Shown here in pieces: positions 34,182 through 43,185 of a stretch of 64,000 bases of DNA (position 1 is the first letter of the stretch; each line of letters begins with the position of its first letter). The notes under the pieces are model-generated. The model ran no database searches. It worked only from the letters and a program-made list of their open reading frames with translations, and had not been told where the DNA came from. The DNA lies in the NCBI GenBank assembly GCA_039888615.1, contig JBDQQS010000021.1. One strand, written 5' to 3'. The translations under genes were made by a program, and so were the position numbers. The DNA comes from Flavimaribacter sp039888615 (GTDB taxonomy: Bacteria; Pseudomonadota; Alphaproteobacteria; Rhizobiales; Rhizobiaceae).

Positions 34182-34355
34182 CGCCAGCAAGTCGGAATTA
34201 TACGCGCCTGTCGCAAATTGGGGCGCATGTCGTTTCCAGATGTGAAAGCGTTAAAGGTATCCGTCCGATTCGTCGACAGGGATCCACAGCCGACTCGCTG
34301 CGAAAACGGAGCTTCCACCGAATTGAACTCAGTTTCAGGCAAGGACTGATTTGAT

Positions 34356-35618
34356 ATGGCCCGCAATCTGTTGCCCGTAGCAAGCCTGCTATTGTCCGTA
34401 TTCTTCATGATGATCGGCGGCGGTCTGGCCGGCTATCTCCTGCCGCTTCGCGCGGTGGGCGAAGGCTGGTCGACATTCCATATTTCGATGATCGCGACGA
34501 GCTATTCGCTCTTCTTCACGCTGGGATGCATCGTGGTCCCGCGCATGGTGCTGCGCGTCGGCCATGTACGCGTCTTTGCGGTTCTGGCTGCGCTCATGTC
34601 GATATCGCTGCTCATGCATGCACTTATCGTCGACATCCCCGCCTGGATCCTCATTCGCGGCATCGCAGGATTTTCGATCGCCGGCGGCTATATGGTGATC
34701 GAAAGCTGGCTCAACGAACGGGTGACCAACGAGACGCGCGGCGCCGTCTTTTCGGTCTATATGGTCGTGTCCATGATCGGATTGATGGCTGGCCAATACA
34801 TGGTTCCGCTCGGCAATCCCATGTTGCCGACCCTGTTCATGGTCTGCGCCGTGATCTACGCCATGGCGCTGATCCCGACAGGCCTGTCCAACGCGCAGTC
34901 GCCGCAGCCGCTGACGCAGGTGTCCATTAACCTGAAGCAGCTTTACCTGACATCGCCCGCCGCGGTGATCGGCTGTCTGCTTGCAGGCGTCATCGGCGGT
35001 AGCTGGCTCAACCTGGCGCCCGTCTATGCGCAACTGAGCGGCCTTTCCACAGCTTCGGGCGCAACCATGCTGGCGCTCGCCATGTTCGGCGGGGCGTTGC
35101 TCCAGATTCCACTTGGCAGAATGTCGGACCGCATGGATCGCCGCTACGTCATGGCGTTCGCCGGAGGCGTCGGCGCTTTCATGTGCGTTCTCGCGATGCT
35201 GTTCGGAACCAGCAACCTTTATGTCTTCTTCGCGATCATGTTCATGCTCGGAACCGTGCTGTTTCCAATCTACGCCCTGAGCGTCGCCCACGCCAACGAC
35301 CAAGCCGAAGCGCACGAATTCGTCGTCATCTCGAGCGGCCTGCTCATCGTCTACGGCATCGGGACGATCGTCGGCCCAATGATCTCCGGCGCCCTGATGG
35401 ATCAGATGGGCCCCTTCGCGATGTTCATCGTTATTGGCCTGGGCTTCCTGGCCTATGCTCTGCATTCGCTTTATCGCAGCTACCGCAGGGAGCGCGCGAC
35501 CGAAGAGGAAAGGGTCGAGTTCCAGCCTATACCGGTCACGCGCAACCAGACGCCGCAAACCTACGAACTCGACCCGCGCGTCGACATTGATCCGGAGGAA
35601 AACGCCGACACAGCTTAA
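34356..35618 (+). CDS. MFS transporter, YcaD-like
   Basis: A 420-residue inner-membrane protein with twelve predicted helices; the features GYMVIESWLNERVTNETRGAVFSVYMVVSM and GRMSDRMDRRYVMAF are typical of the YcaD/YfkF branch. The final 45 residues are polar and cytoplasmic (EERVEFQPIPVTRNQTPQ). Substrate unknown. Separated by about 170 bases from the upstream uracil-DNA glycosylase gene on the same strand. Confidence 0.87.
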   Translation: MARNLLPVASLLLSVFFMMIGGGLAGYLLPLRAVGEGWSTFHISMIATSYSLFFTLGCIVVPRMVLRVGHVRVFAVLAALMSISLLMHALIVDIPAWILIRGIAGFSIAGGYMVIESWLNERVTNETRGAVFSVYMVVSMIGLMAGQYMVPLGNPMLPTLFMVCAVIYAMALIPTGLSNAQSPQPLTQVSINLKQLYLTSPAAVIGCLLAGVIGGSWLNLAPVYAQLSGLSTASGATMLALAMFGGALLQIPLGRMSDRMDRRYVMAFAGGVGAFMCVLAMLFGTSNLYVFFAIMFMLGTVLFPIYALSVAHANDQAEAHEFVVISSGLLIVYGIGTIVGPMISGALMDQMGPFAMFIVIGLGFLAYALHSLYRSYRRERATEEERVEFQPIPVTRNQTPQTYELDPRVDIDPEENADTA

Positions 35619-35687
35619 GGCAGAGGTCTGATTCAACGGACAGTTTTGGCGTTTGCCGCAGGACGTCCGGAGGCGCCGATTCTGTCG

Positions 35688-37178
35688 TCAGACGGACCGG
35701 ACGAACTCCGCTTCCTTGCCAACCGCAAGGCGCACTCCGCATTCAAGCATGGTCTGGAGCCTGTCGGCGACAAGCGAGCGCCAGGCCTGGTTTTCGGCAA
35801 GCACGGGATCGAAAAGACCGGGAAGACCATGGAGCGCGTCGGCGATGTCACGCGCCGTCGAAAGACCTGCTATCGCGTCGTGAATTTCATGCTCGCGCGG
35901 ATCCCGCAGGGCAAAGCGGGCATCGTCATCTTTCCGCCCCAGACAGTATCGCATCCATGCCGCAACGGTAAATGCAAACGGACGCAGGTCGCCATGCGCC
36001 CTGAGGGTGTCCATTGCGGGGGCGAGAATGCGCTGAGGCAGCTTCTCGGTGCCGTCCATCGCAATCTGGCGGGTTTCGTGCGCGATGGCCGGGTTTTCGA
36101 ATCGTGTGACGAGATCACGGCGATATTGATCGAGATCGAAATCCGAAACCGGTGGCAGCGTTTGCTGGGCGGCCTGGATATGCCGGTCGACCAGAAGAGA
36201 AAGATCGTCGTCGGCCATCACGTCGCGAACATAGGCGCGTGACGCTAGAAAACCCGTGTAAGCCAGCATGGAATGCGCGCCGTTCAACATGCGCAGCTTC
36301 ATCATTTCATAGGGTCGCACACCGTCTACAAAAAGAGCTCCGCCTATCTCCCAGGCCGGACGCCCCGCGGTAAAGCGATCTTCGATCACCCATTGGCTGA
36401 AGGGTTCCGTCTCGACTGCGGCCAGGTCCCTGCACCCTGTCAGGCGAGTTGCTTCCTTATAGGTCGCTTCAGTCGGCGCCGGCGTTATCCGGTCGACCAT
36501 CGACGAGGGAAAGGAAACGCTCTCCCTGATCCACGACGCAAGATCCGGATCGATCCGGTTGGCGAAATCCACAACGCCTGCGCGGAGGAGTTCGCCGTTT
36601 TCCGGCAGATTGTCGCAACACAGCACAGTGTAGGGCGCTATATTGTTTTCTCGTCGGCGACGGAGGCTCTCGACGATCAGACCGATAGCGCCGGCAGGCG
36701 TGTGCGGACTGGCGAGATCCGCGGCGATCGCCGGATGAAGCGGATCAACGGCCATGGCCTTGCGATCAATGCCGTAGGCCTTTTCAGTCACGGTCAATGT
36801 GACGACCCGCGTTTGCGGCCTTGCAAGCGCAGCGAGAGGCGCATCGCTGTCGCGTGTCGCGGCGATCACCCGATCAATCGAAGCGACAACGCGTCCGGAC
36901 ACGCCATCAACGCCGCGCTCGATGAGCGTGTACAATCCGCTCTGGGGATTCATGGCGTCGGCGATCGCCGGGCTTCGCAGGCTGACGCCCACGATGCGCC
37001 AGTCTCCACCCGCCTCGCTCAGCGCATCGTCGGTGTAAACGGCCTGGTGGGCGCGATGGAAGGCGCCGGTTCCCAGATGCACGATTCCGCACCCATGATC
37101 CGCCGGATCATATCCGGGACGGCGCGCCGGACCTGTGACGTCCGCGAGCGCCGTCAGACGTTTTTGCGGTCCGGTCAC
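35688..37178 (-). CDS. uxuB: D-fructuronate (mannonate) oxidoreductase, UxuB-like
   Basis: A 496-residue polyol-specific long-chain dehydrogenase. The N-terminal Rossmann part has IVHLGTGAFHRAHQAVYTDD; the C-terminal catalytic part has MMKLRMLNGAHSMLAYTGFL, whose Lys, Asn and His are the conserved catalytic set. It interconverts D-fructuronate and D-mannonate with NADH. The GTG start overlaps the uxuA stop (GTGA), so the genes are coupled. Mannitol dehydrogenase is the closest alternative; the uxuA partner favours UxuB. Confidence 0.9.
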   Translation of the reverse strand: MTGPQKRLTALADVTGPARRPGYDPADHGCGIVHLGTGAFHRAHQAVYTDDALSEAGGDWRIVGVSLRSPAIADAMNPQSGLYTLIERGVDGVSGRVVASIDRVIAATRDSDAPLAALARPQTRVVTLTVTEKAYGIDRKAMAVDPLHPAIAADLASPHTPAGAIGLIVESLRRRRENNIAPYTVLCCDNLPENGELLRAGVVDFANRIDPDLASWIRESVSFPSSMVDRITPAPTEATYKEATRLTGCRDLAAVETEPFSQWVIEDRFTAGRPAWEIGGALFVDGVRPYEMMKLRMLNGAHSMLAYTGFLASRAYVRDVMADDDLSLLVDRHIQAAQQTLPPVSDFDLDQYRRDLVTRFENPAIAHETRQIAMDGTEKLPQRILAPAMDTLRAHGDLRPFAFTVAAWMRYCLGRKDDDARFALRDPREHEIHDAIAGLSTARDIADALHGLPGLFDPVLAENQAWRSLVADRLQTMLECGVRLAVGKEAEFVRSV

Positions 37179-38407
37179 TGCTCACCCGACGGAGCGATGT
37201 CGCGCAGTGAGCCATGCGACAGCGCTGCGGCGACGCCGCGCAGTTCGGCGAGACCTTTCAATCGTCCGATCGCCGGATACCCCGGCTGCGCTTTTCGATT
37301 GTGGTCGTCGAGGATGTTCTGACCATGGTCGGGACGCATCGGGATCGACCAGTCCTTTCGGCCGGCCTTGCGCCGCCGCTCTTCCTCGCGCAGCGCCGCG
37401 GCGATGACAGCCACCATATCGGTGTCGCCCCCCAGGTGTTCGGCCTCGTAGAAAGAGCCGCGGACACCGTCGGCTTCGCGTTTGACGTTGCGCAGATGCA
37501 GGAAGTGAACGCGATCGCCCAGTCGCTCCATCATTCCCGGCAAGTCATTGTCAGGACGGGCGCCCAGCGAACCGGTGCAAAGCGTGATGCCGTTTGCAGG
37601 CAGATCAACCGCATCCATCATGTATCGGTAATCATCCTCGGTGGACATCAGTCTCGGAAGGCCCAGCAGATCGAATGGCGGATCATCAGGATGGCAGCAC
37701 ATGCGAAGGCCCAGATCCTCGGCGACCGGGACGACTTCAGAGAGGAAGTCCACAAAATTTTGTCTCAGCGCCTCCTGTGGGATGTGGTCGTATTCGGCCA
37801 GATGCCGGCGCACGTCCTCCAGAGAAAAGCTTTCCGCGGCGCCCGGCAGACCAAACACGACGTTCTTCGCCAGAGCCGCGCGCTCCGCGTCGCTCATCTG
37901 CGCATGATGGTCGGACGCCATCGCGACGACGTCTTCGGGATAGTCTTGCGTCGCGCCCTTTCGTTCGAGAATGAATATGTCAAAGGCGGCGAATACGGCG
38001 TAGTCAAAACGCATGCAGGTCGCGCCGCCCGGCACGCGCCAGGCAAGGTCCGTGCGCGTCCAGTCCAGAACCGGCATGAAATTGTAGCAAATGGTCTCGA
38101 TACCCGCTTCAGCCAGATTGCGCAGGCTCGATTTGTAGGCGTCGTAGTGGCTGCGCCAGTCGCCGTTCTTCTTCTTGATGTCTTCCGACACAGGCAGGCT
38201 TTCGACGACTTCCCAGACAAGACTGGACGCAGCGCCGTCCGTTTGCATCGCAATGTCCTGCTGTCTTTTTCTGATTTCCTCAGCCGTCCACACGGCGCCG
38301 GTCGGCACGTGATGGAGAGCCGTCACCACGCCCTCCACGCCTGCCTGCAGCATGTCGTCAACAGTCACCTGGTCGTGAGGGCCGAACCAGCGCCATGTTT
38401 GTCGCAT
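37175..38407 (-). CDS. uxuA: D-mannonate dehydratase
   Basis: A 410-residue TIM-barrel metalloenzyme that dehydrates D-mannonate to 2-keto-3-deoxy-D-gluconate. Characteristic segments are RWFGPHDQVTVDDMLQAGVEGVVTALHH, CYNFMPVLDWTRTDL, RMCCHPDDPPFDLLGLPRLMST (metal-binding Cys and His) and PMRPDHGQNIL. Length is near the 394 residues of the E. coli enzyme. First gene of the uxuAB unit, divergent from the GntR regulator and TRAP operon. A perfect palindrome lies 15 bases before the start. Confidence 0.95.
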   Translation of the reverse strand: MRQTWRWFGPHDQVTVDDMLQAGVEGVVTALHHVPTGAVWTAEEIRKRQQDIAMQTDGAASSLVWEVVESLPVSEDIKKKNGDWRSHYDAYKSSLRNLAEAGIETICYNFMPVLDWTRTDLAWRVPGGATCMRFDYAVFAAFDIFILERKGATQDYPEDVVAMASDHHAQMSDAERAALAKNVVFGLPGAAESFSLEDVRRHLAEYDHIPQEALRQNFVDFLSEVVPVAEDLGLRMCCHPDDPPFDLLGLPRLMSTEDDYRYMMDAVDLPANGITLCTGSLGARPDNDLPGMMERLGDRVHFLHLRNVKREADGVRGSFYEAEHLGGDTDMVAVIAAALREEERRRKAGRKDWSIPMRPDHGQNILDDHNRKAQPGYPAIGRLKGLAELRGVAAALSHGSLRDIAPSGEQ

Positions 38408-38421
38408 CTTTTTATCCGTTT

Positions 38422-38433
38422 ATGCCTAGGCAT
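38422..38433. promoter_or_regulatory. Palindrome ATGCCTAGGCAT before uxuA
   Basis: A perfect 12-base palindrome immediately upstream of uxuA, in the spacer shared with the GntR gene. Position and symmetry fit an operator, most simply for the divergent GntR regulator. No second copy was seen nearby. Confidence 0.5.
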
Positions 38434-38569
38434 TTTTTCGACAGGCGTCGCCAATCACTTCGCATCATTGGCTTACCTCCCTTTGTCAAGCTTTCTGGCT
38501 GTCTAGCAGAAATCAGGCTTATTGACTAGTATGGAAGTATGGTGTAATCGCTGCTCGAGGAGGCTCCAG

Positions 38570-39262
38570 ATGACGATCCAGCACAAGCGTCGGCAGATGC
38601 TCGATTTCGGAATTGCGGTGGGACCGCAGATCTACCGGATCCTGCGCGACCGGATCATCAGCAACGATCTTGAGCCTGGAATCCGGATTTCAGAGTCCGA
38701 AATCGCCTCCGAATATGCGACCAGCCGCCAGCCCGTGCGCGAAGCTTTCATCAAGCTCTCTGAAGAAGGACTGGTGGAAATCCGTCCCCAACGCGGGACA
38801 CTTGTTCGAAAAATCGATGGCGAATCAGTGATGGACGCCCGCTTCGTGCGCGAGGCGGTGGAAGCCGATATCGTCAAGCAGCTCGCCGACAGCGTGACTC
38901 CCGAAACGGTTGCAAAATTGCGACATGAAATCAGCGCTCAGCGGCAGGCTGAAAGCGACCCGGTCCGTTTCATGGAACTCGACGAGCGCTTTCACGCATT
39001 GCTTGCGGACTTCGCCGGAAAGGCAAGGGTCTGGAAGCACCTGGAGGGCCTGAAGTCGCAAATGGACCGGGTGCGCCACCTGTCCATGATGCGATTTCCC
39101 GTGACCAAGCTCATCGCCCAGCATGCCGCGATCGTCGAGGCAATCGCCAGGCGTGACAGGAATGAGGCGGAGGCCGCCATTCGCGGTCATCTGCGCGAAA
39201 TCCTGAACGATCTTCCCGCAATCGAGAAAGCAAACCCGGAGTTCTTCGAGAACCGGCCATAA
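38570..39262 (+). CDS. GntR-family (FCD/FadR subfamily) regulator
   Basis: A 230-residue regulator. The ATG at 38570 follows GAGGAGG; the ATG at 38522 is rejected. Residues about 15-80 are the winged HTH (IYRILRDRIISNDLEPGIRISESEIASEYATSRQPVREAF, LSEEGLVEIRPQRGTLV). Residues about 95-220 form the FCD effector domain, with the Asp/His metal-binding set (MELDERFHALLADFAG, AQHAAIVEAIARRD, GHLREIL). Members such as UxuR and GntR-like proteins sense sugar acids. It probably controls both the TRAP operon it precedes and uxuAB. Confidence 0.92.
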   Translation: MTIQHKRRQMLDFGIAVGPQIYRILRDRIISNDLEPGIRISESEIASEYATSRQPVREAFIKLSEEGLVEIRPQRGTLVRKIDGESVMDARFVREAVEADIVKQLADSVTPETVAKLRHEISAQRQAESDPVRFMELDERFHALLADFAGKARVWKHLEGLKSQMDRVRHLSMMRFPVTKLIAQHAAIVEAIARRDRNEAEAAIRGHLREILNDLPAIEKANPEFFENRP

Positions 39263-39300
39263 CGGCCTCAACCCGATAAGCACCACCCAAGGAGGAAACA

Positions 39301-40275
39301 ATGAAACTGTCTGTACTCGGTAAATCAATCATCGGCGCTCTCGCCGCCGGACTGCTTGCAACATCGGCGCTTGCCGCCGACATGACCCTCAAGCTGGGAC
39401 ACCTCGCCAACGAGGAAAACCCCTGGCACAAGGCATCTGTCAAATTCGGCGAGGAACTGAGCCGCCTGACCGACGGCCGCATCGAGGTCGAAGTCTACGC
39501 CAACGAGTCGCTCGGCAAGGAAGTCGACCTGATCAACGGCATGCAGCTCGGCACCGTCGACATGACGATCACCGGCGAAACGCTGCAGAACTGGGCCCCG
39601 ATGGCGGCGCTGCTCGCCGTTCCCTACGCCTATTCGTCGATCGAAAACATGGACGAAGTCGCTTCCGGCGAAATCGGTGAGCAGATCAAGGCGCAGATCA
39701 TCGAAAAGGTCCAGATCCGTCCCATCGCCTATTTCGCGCGCGGACCGCGCGATCTCACGTCAAACCGCCCGATCGCGTCGCCGGATGATCTCAATGGTCT
39801 GAAAATGCGCGTGCCGAACGTGCCCCTGTTCGTGGACGTCTGGAAAGCGCTGGGCGCAAATCCCGGACCGATGGCCTTCTCCGAAGTCTTCACCTCGCTC
39901 CAGAACGGCACCATCGAGGCGCAGGAAAATCCGCTGGCGCTCATTCGTTCGGCCAACTTCTACGAAGTCCAGAAATACGTGAACATGACCGATCACGTGC
40001 GTTCCTGGATCTACCTGACGATTGCGGAATCGACCTGGAACAAGCTGTCCGACGCGGACAAGGAAGCGGTCATCGAAGCCGCCGCCGCCGCCCAGGCCTA
40101 TGAGCGCGAGCTGTTCAACGCTTCCCTCAGCGAAGATCGCGCGTTCCTCGAGTCCAAAGGCATGACCTTCGTCGAAGTCGATGGCGCGGCCTTCCAGGCA
40201 AAGGCCAAGGACGCAGTGCTCGCCAACGTCAATGACGAAATCAAGCCGATCGTCGAAGGCTTCTTCGCTCAATAA
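39301..40275 (+). CDS. TRAP transporter substrate-binding protein, DctP family
   Basis: A 324-residue periplasmic protein with signal peptide (SIIGALAAGLLATSALAA) and DctP-type binding domain: KLGHLANEENPWHKASVKF, SDDLNGLKMRVPNVPLFVD-type segment (PDDLNGLKMRVPN) and SEVFTSLQNGTIEAQENPLALI. The conserved Arg in KMRVPN pairs with a ligand carboxylate, consistent with a sugar-acid ligand. GGAGG precedes the ATG. The gene follows the GntR regulator by 38 bases. Confidence 0.94.
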   Translation: MKLSVLGKSIIGALAAGLLATSALAADMTLKLGHLANEENPWHKASVKFGEELSRLTDGRIEVEVYANESLGKEVDLINGMQLGTVDMTITGETLQNWAPMAALLAVPYAYSSIENMDEVASGEIGEQIKAQIIEKVQIRPIAYFARGPRDLTSNRPIASPDDLNGLKMRVPNVPLFVDVWKALGANPGPMAFSEVFTSLQNGTIEAQENPLALIRSANFYEVQKYVNMTDHVRSWIYLTIAESTWNKLSDADKEAVIEAAAAAQAYERELFNASLSEDRAFLESKGMTFVEVDGAAFQAKAKDAVLANVNDEIKPIVEGFFAQ

Positions 40276-40282
40276 ATGAAAC

Positions 40283-40315
40283 GCGGGCGCCGGAGAGCCT
40301 GTTTCCGGCGCCCGC
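40283..40315 (+). other. Intercistronic stem-loop after the TRAP binding-protein gene
   Basis: GCGGGCGCCGGA (40283-40294) and TCCGGCGCCCGC (40304-40315) make a perfect 12-base stem with a 9-base loop, between dctP- and dctQ-like genes and without a T run. Likely an mRNA-stabilising or attenuating element that keeps binding-protein expression above that of the membrane subunits. Confidence 0.65.
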
Positions 40316-40334
40316 GCATTGACTGGCTGGCAAG

Positions 40335-40838
40335 ATGCGCAGTGTGATTTCAGCAATCGTGACCATCAGCCGTTTCGCGACCGGAGCGGCGTTTTTCGTG
40401 CTGATGGGGGCCGTCCTGATTCAGGTTCTGGGCCGATCCGTGTTTCTCAATTCGCCGGTCTGGACGGAAGAACTGACCCGGTTCGCGCTGCTGTATCTTG
40501 CTGCGTTCGGCGCGGGGCTTTCGTTGAGAAGCGGCGACCTCGTCAATGTCGACATCATCGCCGAGTCGCTGCCCGGCGCATGGCCGAGGCGATTGCGGTT
40601 TCTCGGTGCGGTGGCCACGGCCCTCCTCTGCGCCATGCTTGTCCTGCCCGCCTGGAAATTCACGTCCATCGGCGCCATGCAGACCTCTCCGGCTCTCGGT
40701 TGGCGCATGGACCTCATTCACGCCAGCACGCTCGTGCTCATCGTCTCGCTGCTGATTTTCGCATCGGCCAGGGCCCTGTCGATGCTTTTCGGCCTGTCCA
40801 ACGGCCTGCCTCATAACAGGTTGGAAGAAGAACACTAA
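40335..40838 (+). CDS. TRAP transporter small permease, DctQ family
   Basis: A 167-residue membrane protein with four predicted helices and the DctQ signature VLIQVLGRSVFLNSPVWTEELTRFALLYLAAFGAGLSLRSGDLV. It joins the large permease to form the sodium-coupled importer. Its TAA stop overlaps the next ATG by one base (TAATG). Confidence 0.92.
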   Translation: MRSVISAIVTISRFATGAAFFVLMGAVLIQVLGRSVFLNSPVWTEELTRFALLYLAAFGAGLSLRSGDLVNVDIIAESLPGAWPRRLRFLGAVATALLCAMLVLPAWKFTSIGAMQTSPALGWRMDLIHASTLVLIVSLLIFASARALSMLFGLSNGLPHNRLEEEH

Positions 40839-42115
40839 TGAGCCTCGCACTCCTTATTGGCGTATTCGCAGGCGGACTGGTCTTTGGCATTCCAGTCGCG
40901 GTTACGCTCGGCCTTGCCTCGGCTTCCTACCTGCTGTCTGCTGGTATCCCGCTCGTCGTGATGCCGCAGAAGATGTACGCCGGCATCGACGTGTTCGTAC
41001 TTCTTTGCATTCCAGGATTCATCCTCGCCGGTAATCTCATGAACAGTGGCGGCATCACCGAACGCATCGTCCGGTTCGCCAATGCGCTCGTCGGATGGGC
41101 GCGCGGCGGGCTTGGCCTGACCAATGTGGCGGGATCAATGCTTTTCGGCGGGATTTCCGGAACCGCTGTCGCCGACGCCGCCTCGATCGGGGGCGTGATG
41201 ATCCCCGGCATGAAGAAGGCGGGATATCCGGCCGACTTTTCAGCGGCGGTGACGGCGGCCTCCTCGACGGTGGGCCCGATCATTCCACCTTCGGTGCCGA
41301 TGATCATCGTTGGGGCGCTCTCCGGCATCTCGGTCGGGCGCATGTTCATGGCGGGCGCCATTCCGGGCGTCCTGATGGGCCTTGCGATGATGGCGACGGT
41401 GTACATCATTGCGGTCCGCAGAAATTTCCCCAGGCAGCCATGGCGCGGCCTCGGCGAGCTTGGCAAGTCGTTCATCGGCGCATTCTGGGCCATCGCCATG
41501 ACGGCGCTGATCATTGGCGGCCTTATGTCCGGCATCGCGACGCCGACCGAAACCGCGGTCGTCGCCAGCGTCTACGCGTTCGTGGTGGGCAAGTTCATCT
41601 ACCGCGAACTAAAACTCAGGGATGTCCCCAGGATCATCGTCGACAGCGCGGTTTCATCCGCCGCCATTCTCGCGCTTGTGGGCTTTGCGAATGTATTTGG
41701 CTGGATCCTCGTTTCGGAGCGCATACCGCAGATGATTGCCTCCGGCGTCCTGTCGTTCACCGAAAACAAGTTTCTCGTGATCCTTCTGATCAACATCCTT
41801 TTGCTGATCGTCGGCATGTTCATGGAAACCATAGCGGCGCTGATCATTCTTTTCGTGCCGTTGCTGGCGCTGGCGCAGGGCGTAGGCATCGACCCTCTTC
41901 ATTTCGCCACCTTCGCCGTGCTCAACCTGATGATCGGCCTGACGACGCCTCCCGTCGGGGTCTGTCTTTTCATTTGCGCCAACATCGCGAAGCTGCCGCT
42001 CACGCCCGTCATCAGGGCGATCGCGCCGTTTCTCCTGACGAACATTCTGGTTCTGCTTCTGGTTTCCTACATTCCGGCGCTGGCGACCTGGTTGCCGTCC
42101 GTCATGTTTGATTGA
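40838..42115 (+). CDS. TRAP transporter large permease, DctM family
   Basis: A 425-residue membrane protein with about twelve helices, of the usual DctM length. Typical segments are GGLGLTNVAGSMLFGGISGTAVADAASIG, GPIIPPSVPMIIVGALSG and the late FAVLNLMIGLTTPPVGVCLFI. It is the transport channel of the TRAP system, driven by a sodium gradient. It is coupled to the small permease and followed 12 bases later by a dehydrogenase gene. Confidence 0.94.
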   Translation: MSLALLIGVFAGGLVFGIPVAVTLGLASASYLLSAGIPLVVMPQKMYAGIDVFVLLCIPGFILAGNLMNSGGITERIVRFANALVGWARGGLGLTNVAGSMLFGGISGTAVADAASIGGVMIPGMKKAGYPADFSAAVTAASSTVGPIIPPSVPMIIVGALSGISVGRMFMAGAIPGVLMGLAMMATVYIIAVRRNFPRQPWRGLGELGKSFIGAFWAIAMTALIIGGLMSGIATPTETAVVASVYAFVVGKFIYRELKLRDVPRIIVDSAVSSAAILALVGFANVFGWILVSERIPQMIASGVLSFTENKFLVILLINILLLIVGMFMETIAALIILFVPLLALAQGVGIDPLHFATFAVLNLMIGLTTPPVGVCLFICANIAKLPLTPVIRAIAPFLLTNILVLLLVSYIPALATWLPSVMFD

Positions 42116-42127
42116 GGAACGCCCCCG

Positions 42128-43165
42128 ATGAAAACCCGTGTCTGCAAACTGCACGCCCGCCACGATATCAGGATCGACACCGAACCGGTTGGCGAACCCG
42201 GTCCCGGCGAAGTGTTAATCCATATGGGCGCCGGCGGCATATGCGGCTCCGACCTGCACTACTACCACGACGGTGGCTTCGGGCCGGTGCGCGTCCGGCA
42301 GCCGATCATACTCGGGCACGAGATCGCCGGCGTCGTCGTGAAAGCCGGTGAAGGTGTTTCCTCCCTCGCAGCGGGCGACCGCGTTGCGATCAATCCAAGT
42401 CATCCCTGTGGCCACTGCGTCTATTGCGATCGCGGCATGTACAATCATTGCCTCGAGATGCGCTTCCTCGGATCGGCCATGCGTATGCCGCACGAGCAGG
42501 GTGGATTTCGTGAATACATGGTCGTGGCCGCGGAACAATGCGTCGCCGTCGAGGATCACGTATCGATCGGCGAAGCCGCCTGTTCGGAACCGCTGGCGGT
42601 CTGCGTGCATGCGGGCAAGCATGCCGGTCGGCTGAACGGCGCCAAAGTGCTGGTGACCGGCGCTGGCCCGATCGGCGCTCTGTGCGCAGCTGTCGCCGCT
42701 CATTCTGGCGCGAGCGAGGTGGTCGTGACCGATCTGCAGAACGCGACGCTCGCGGTTGCTGAAAAGATGGGCGCGACTCGTTGCGTGAACGTCGCCGACG
42801 AACCGGAAGCGATGGACGCTTATGCGGCGGACAAGGGATACTTCGATGTCGCGTTCGAGTGTTCGGCCGCCAATCCAGCGATACGCACCGCCATCTCCTG
42901 CGTGCGTGCAGGCGGACGGATCGTCCAGGTCGGGGTCGCCGGCGACGTGACCGTGCCGCTCAACATGATTGTGGGCAAGGAGATCGAATTTGTCGGCACG
43001 CACAGGTTTCACGAGGAGTTCGCGGAAGCCGTCGGCCTGATCAATTCGGGCGCGATCAACGTGAAACCGATCATCACCGGGACCTATCCGTTCGATGACG
43101 CTCTCGCAGCCTTCGAGGCCGCCGGAGACCGGACCCGATCCGTCAAGGTGCAGCTTACTTTTTAG
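42128..43165 (+). CDS. Zinc-dependent aldonate 5-dehydrogenase (L-idonate/L-gulonate type)
   Basis: A 345-residue medium-chain dehydrogenase. The catalytic zinc ligands are in GGICGSDLHYY and GHEIAGVV; structural-zinc cysteines are in PCGHCVYCDRGMYNHC; the NAD motif is VTGAGPIGALCAAVA. Overall it looks like L-idonate 5-dehydrogenase. In the context of uxuA, uxuB and a TRAP system, oxidation of L-gulonate at C5 to D-fructuronate is an equally good or better reaction, since the product feeds straight into UxuB. Sorbitol dehydrogenase is the broader alternative. Last gene of the TRAP operon. Confidence 0.88.
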   Translation: MKTRVCKLHARHDIRIDTEPVGEPGPGEVLIHMGAGGICGSDLHYYHDGGFGPVRVRQPIILGHEIAGVVVKAGEGVSSLAAGDRVAINPSHPCGHCVYCDRGMYNHCLEMRFLGSAMRMPHEQGGFREYMVVAAEQCVAVEDHVSIGEAACSEPLAVCVHAGKHAGRLNGAKVLVTGAGPIGALCAAVAAHSGASEVVVTDLQNATLAVAEKMGATRCVNVADEPEAMDAYAADKGYFDVAFECSAANPAIRTAISCVRAGGRIVQVGVAGDVTVPLNMIVGKEIEFVGTHRFHEEFAEAVGLINSGAINVKPIITGTYPFDDALAAFEAAGDRTRSVKVQLTF

Positions 43166-43185
43166 CAGCCTGCCCCAAACCGAAA

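Noticed and set aside
34389..35636. Long minus-strand frame (415 codons) opposite the YcaD-like transporter
   Set aside because: Antisense shadow; composition (His/Asp/Arg-rich) is that of reverse-read membrane protein codons.
37214..38506. Long plus-strand frame (430 codons) opposite uxuA
   Set aside because: Antisense shadow of a well-conserved mannonate dehydratase.
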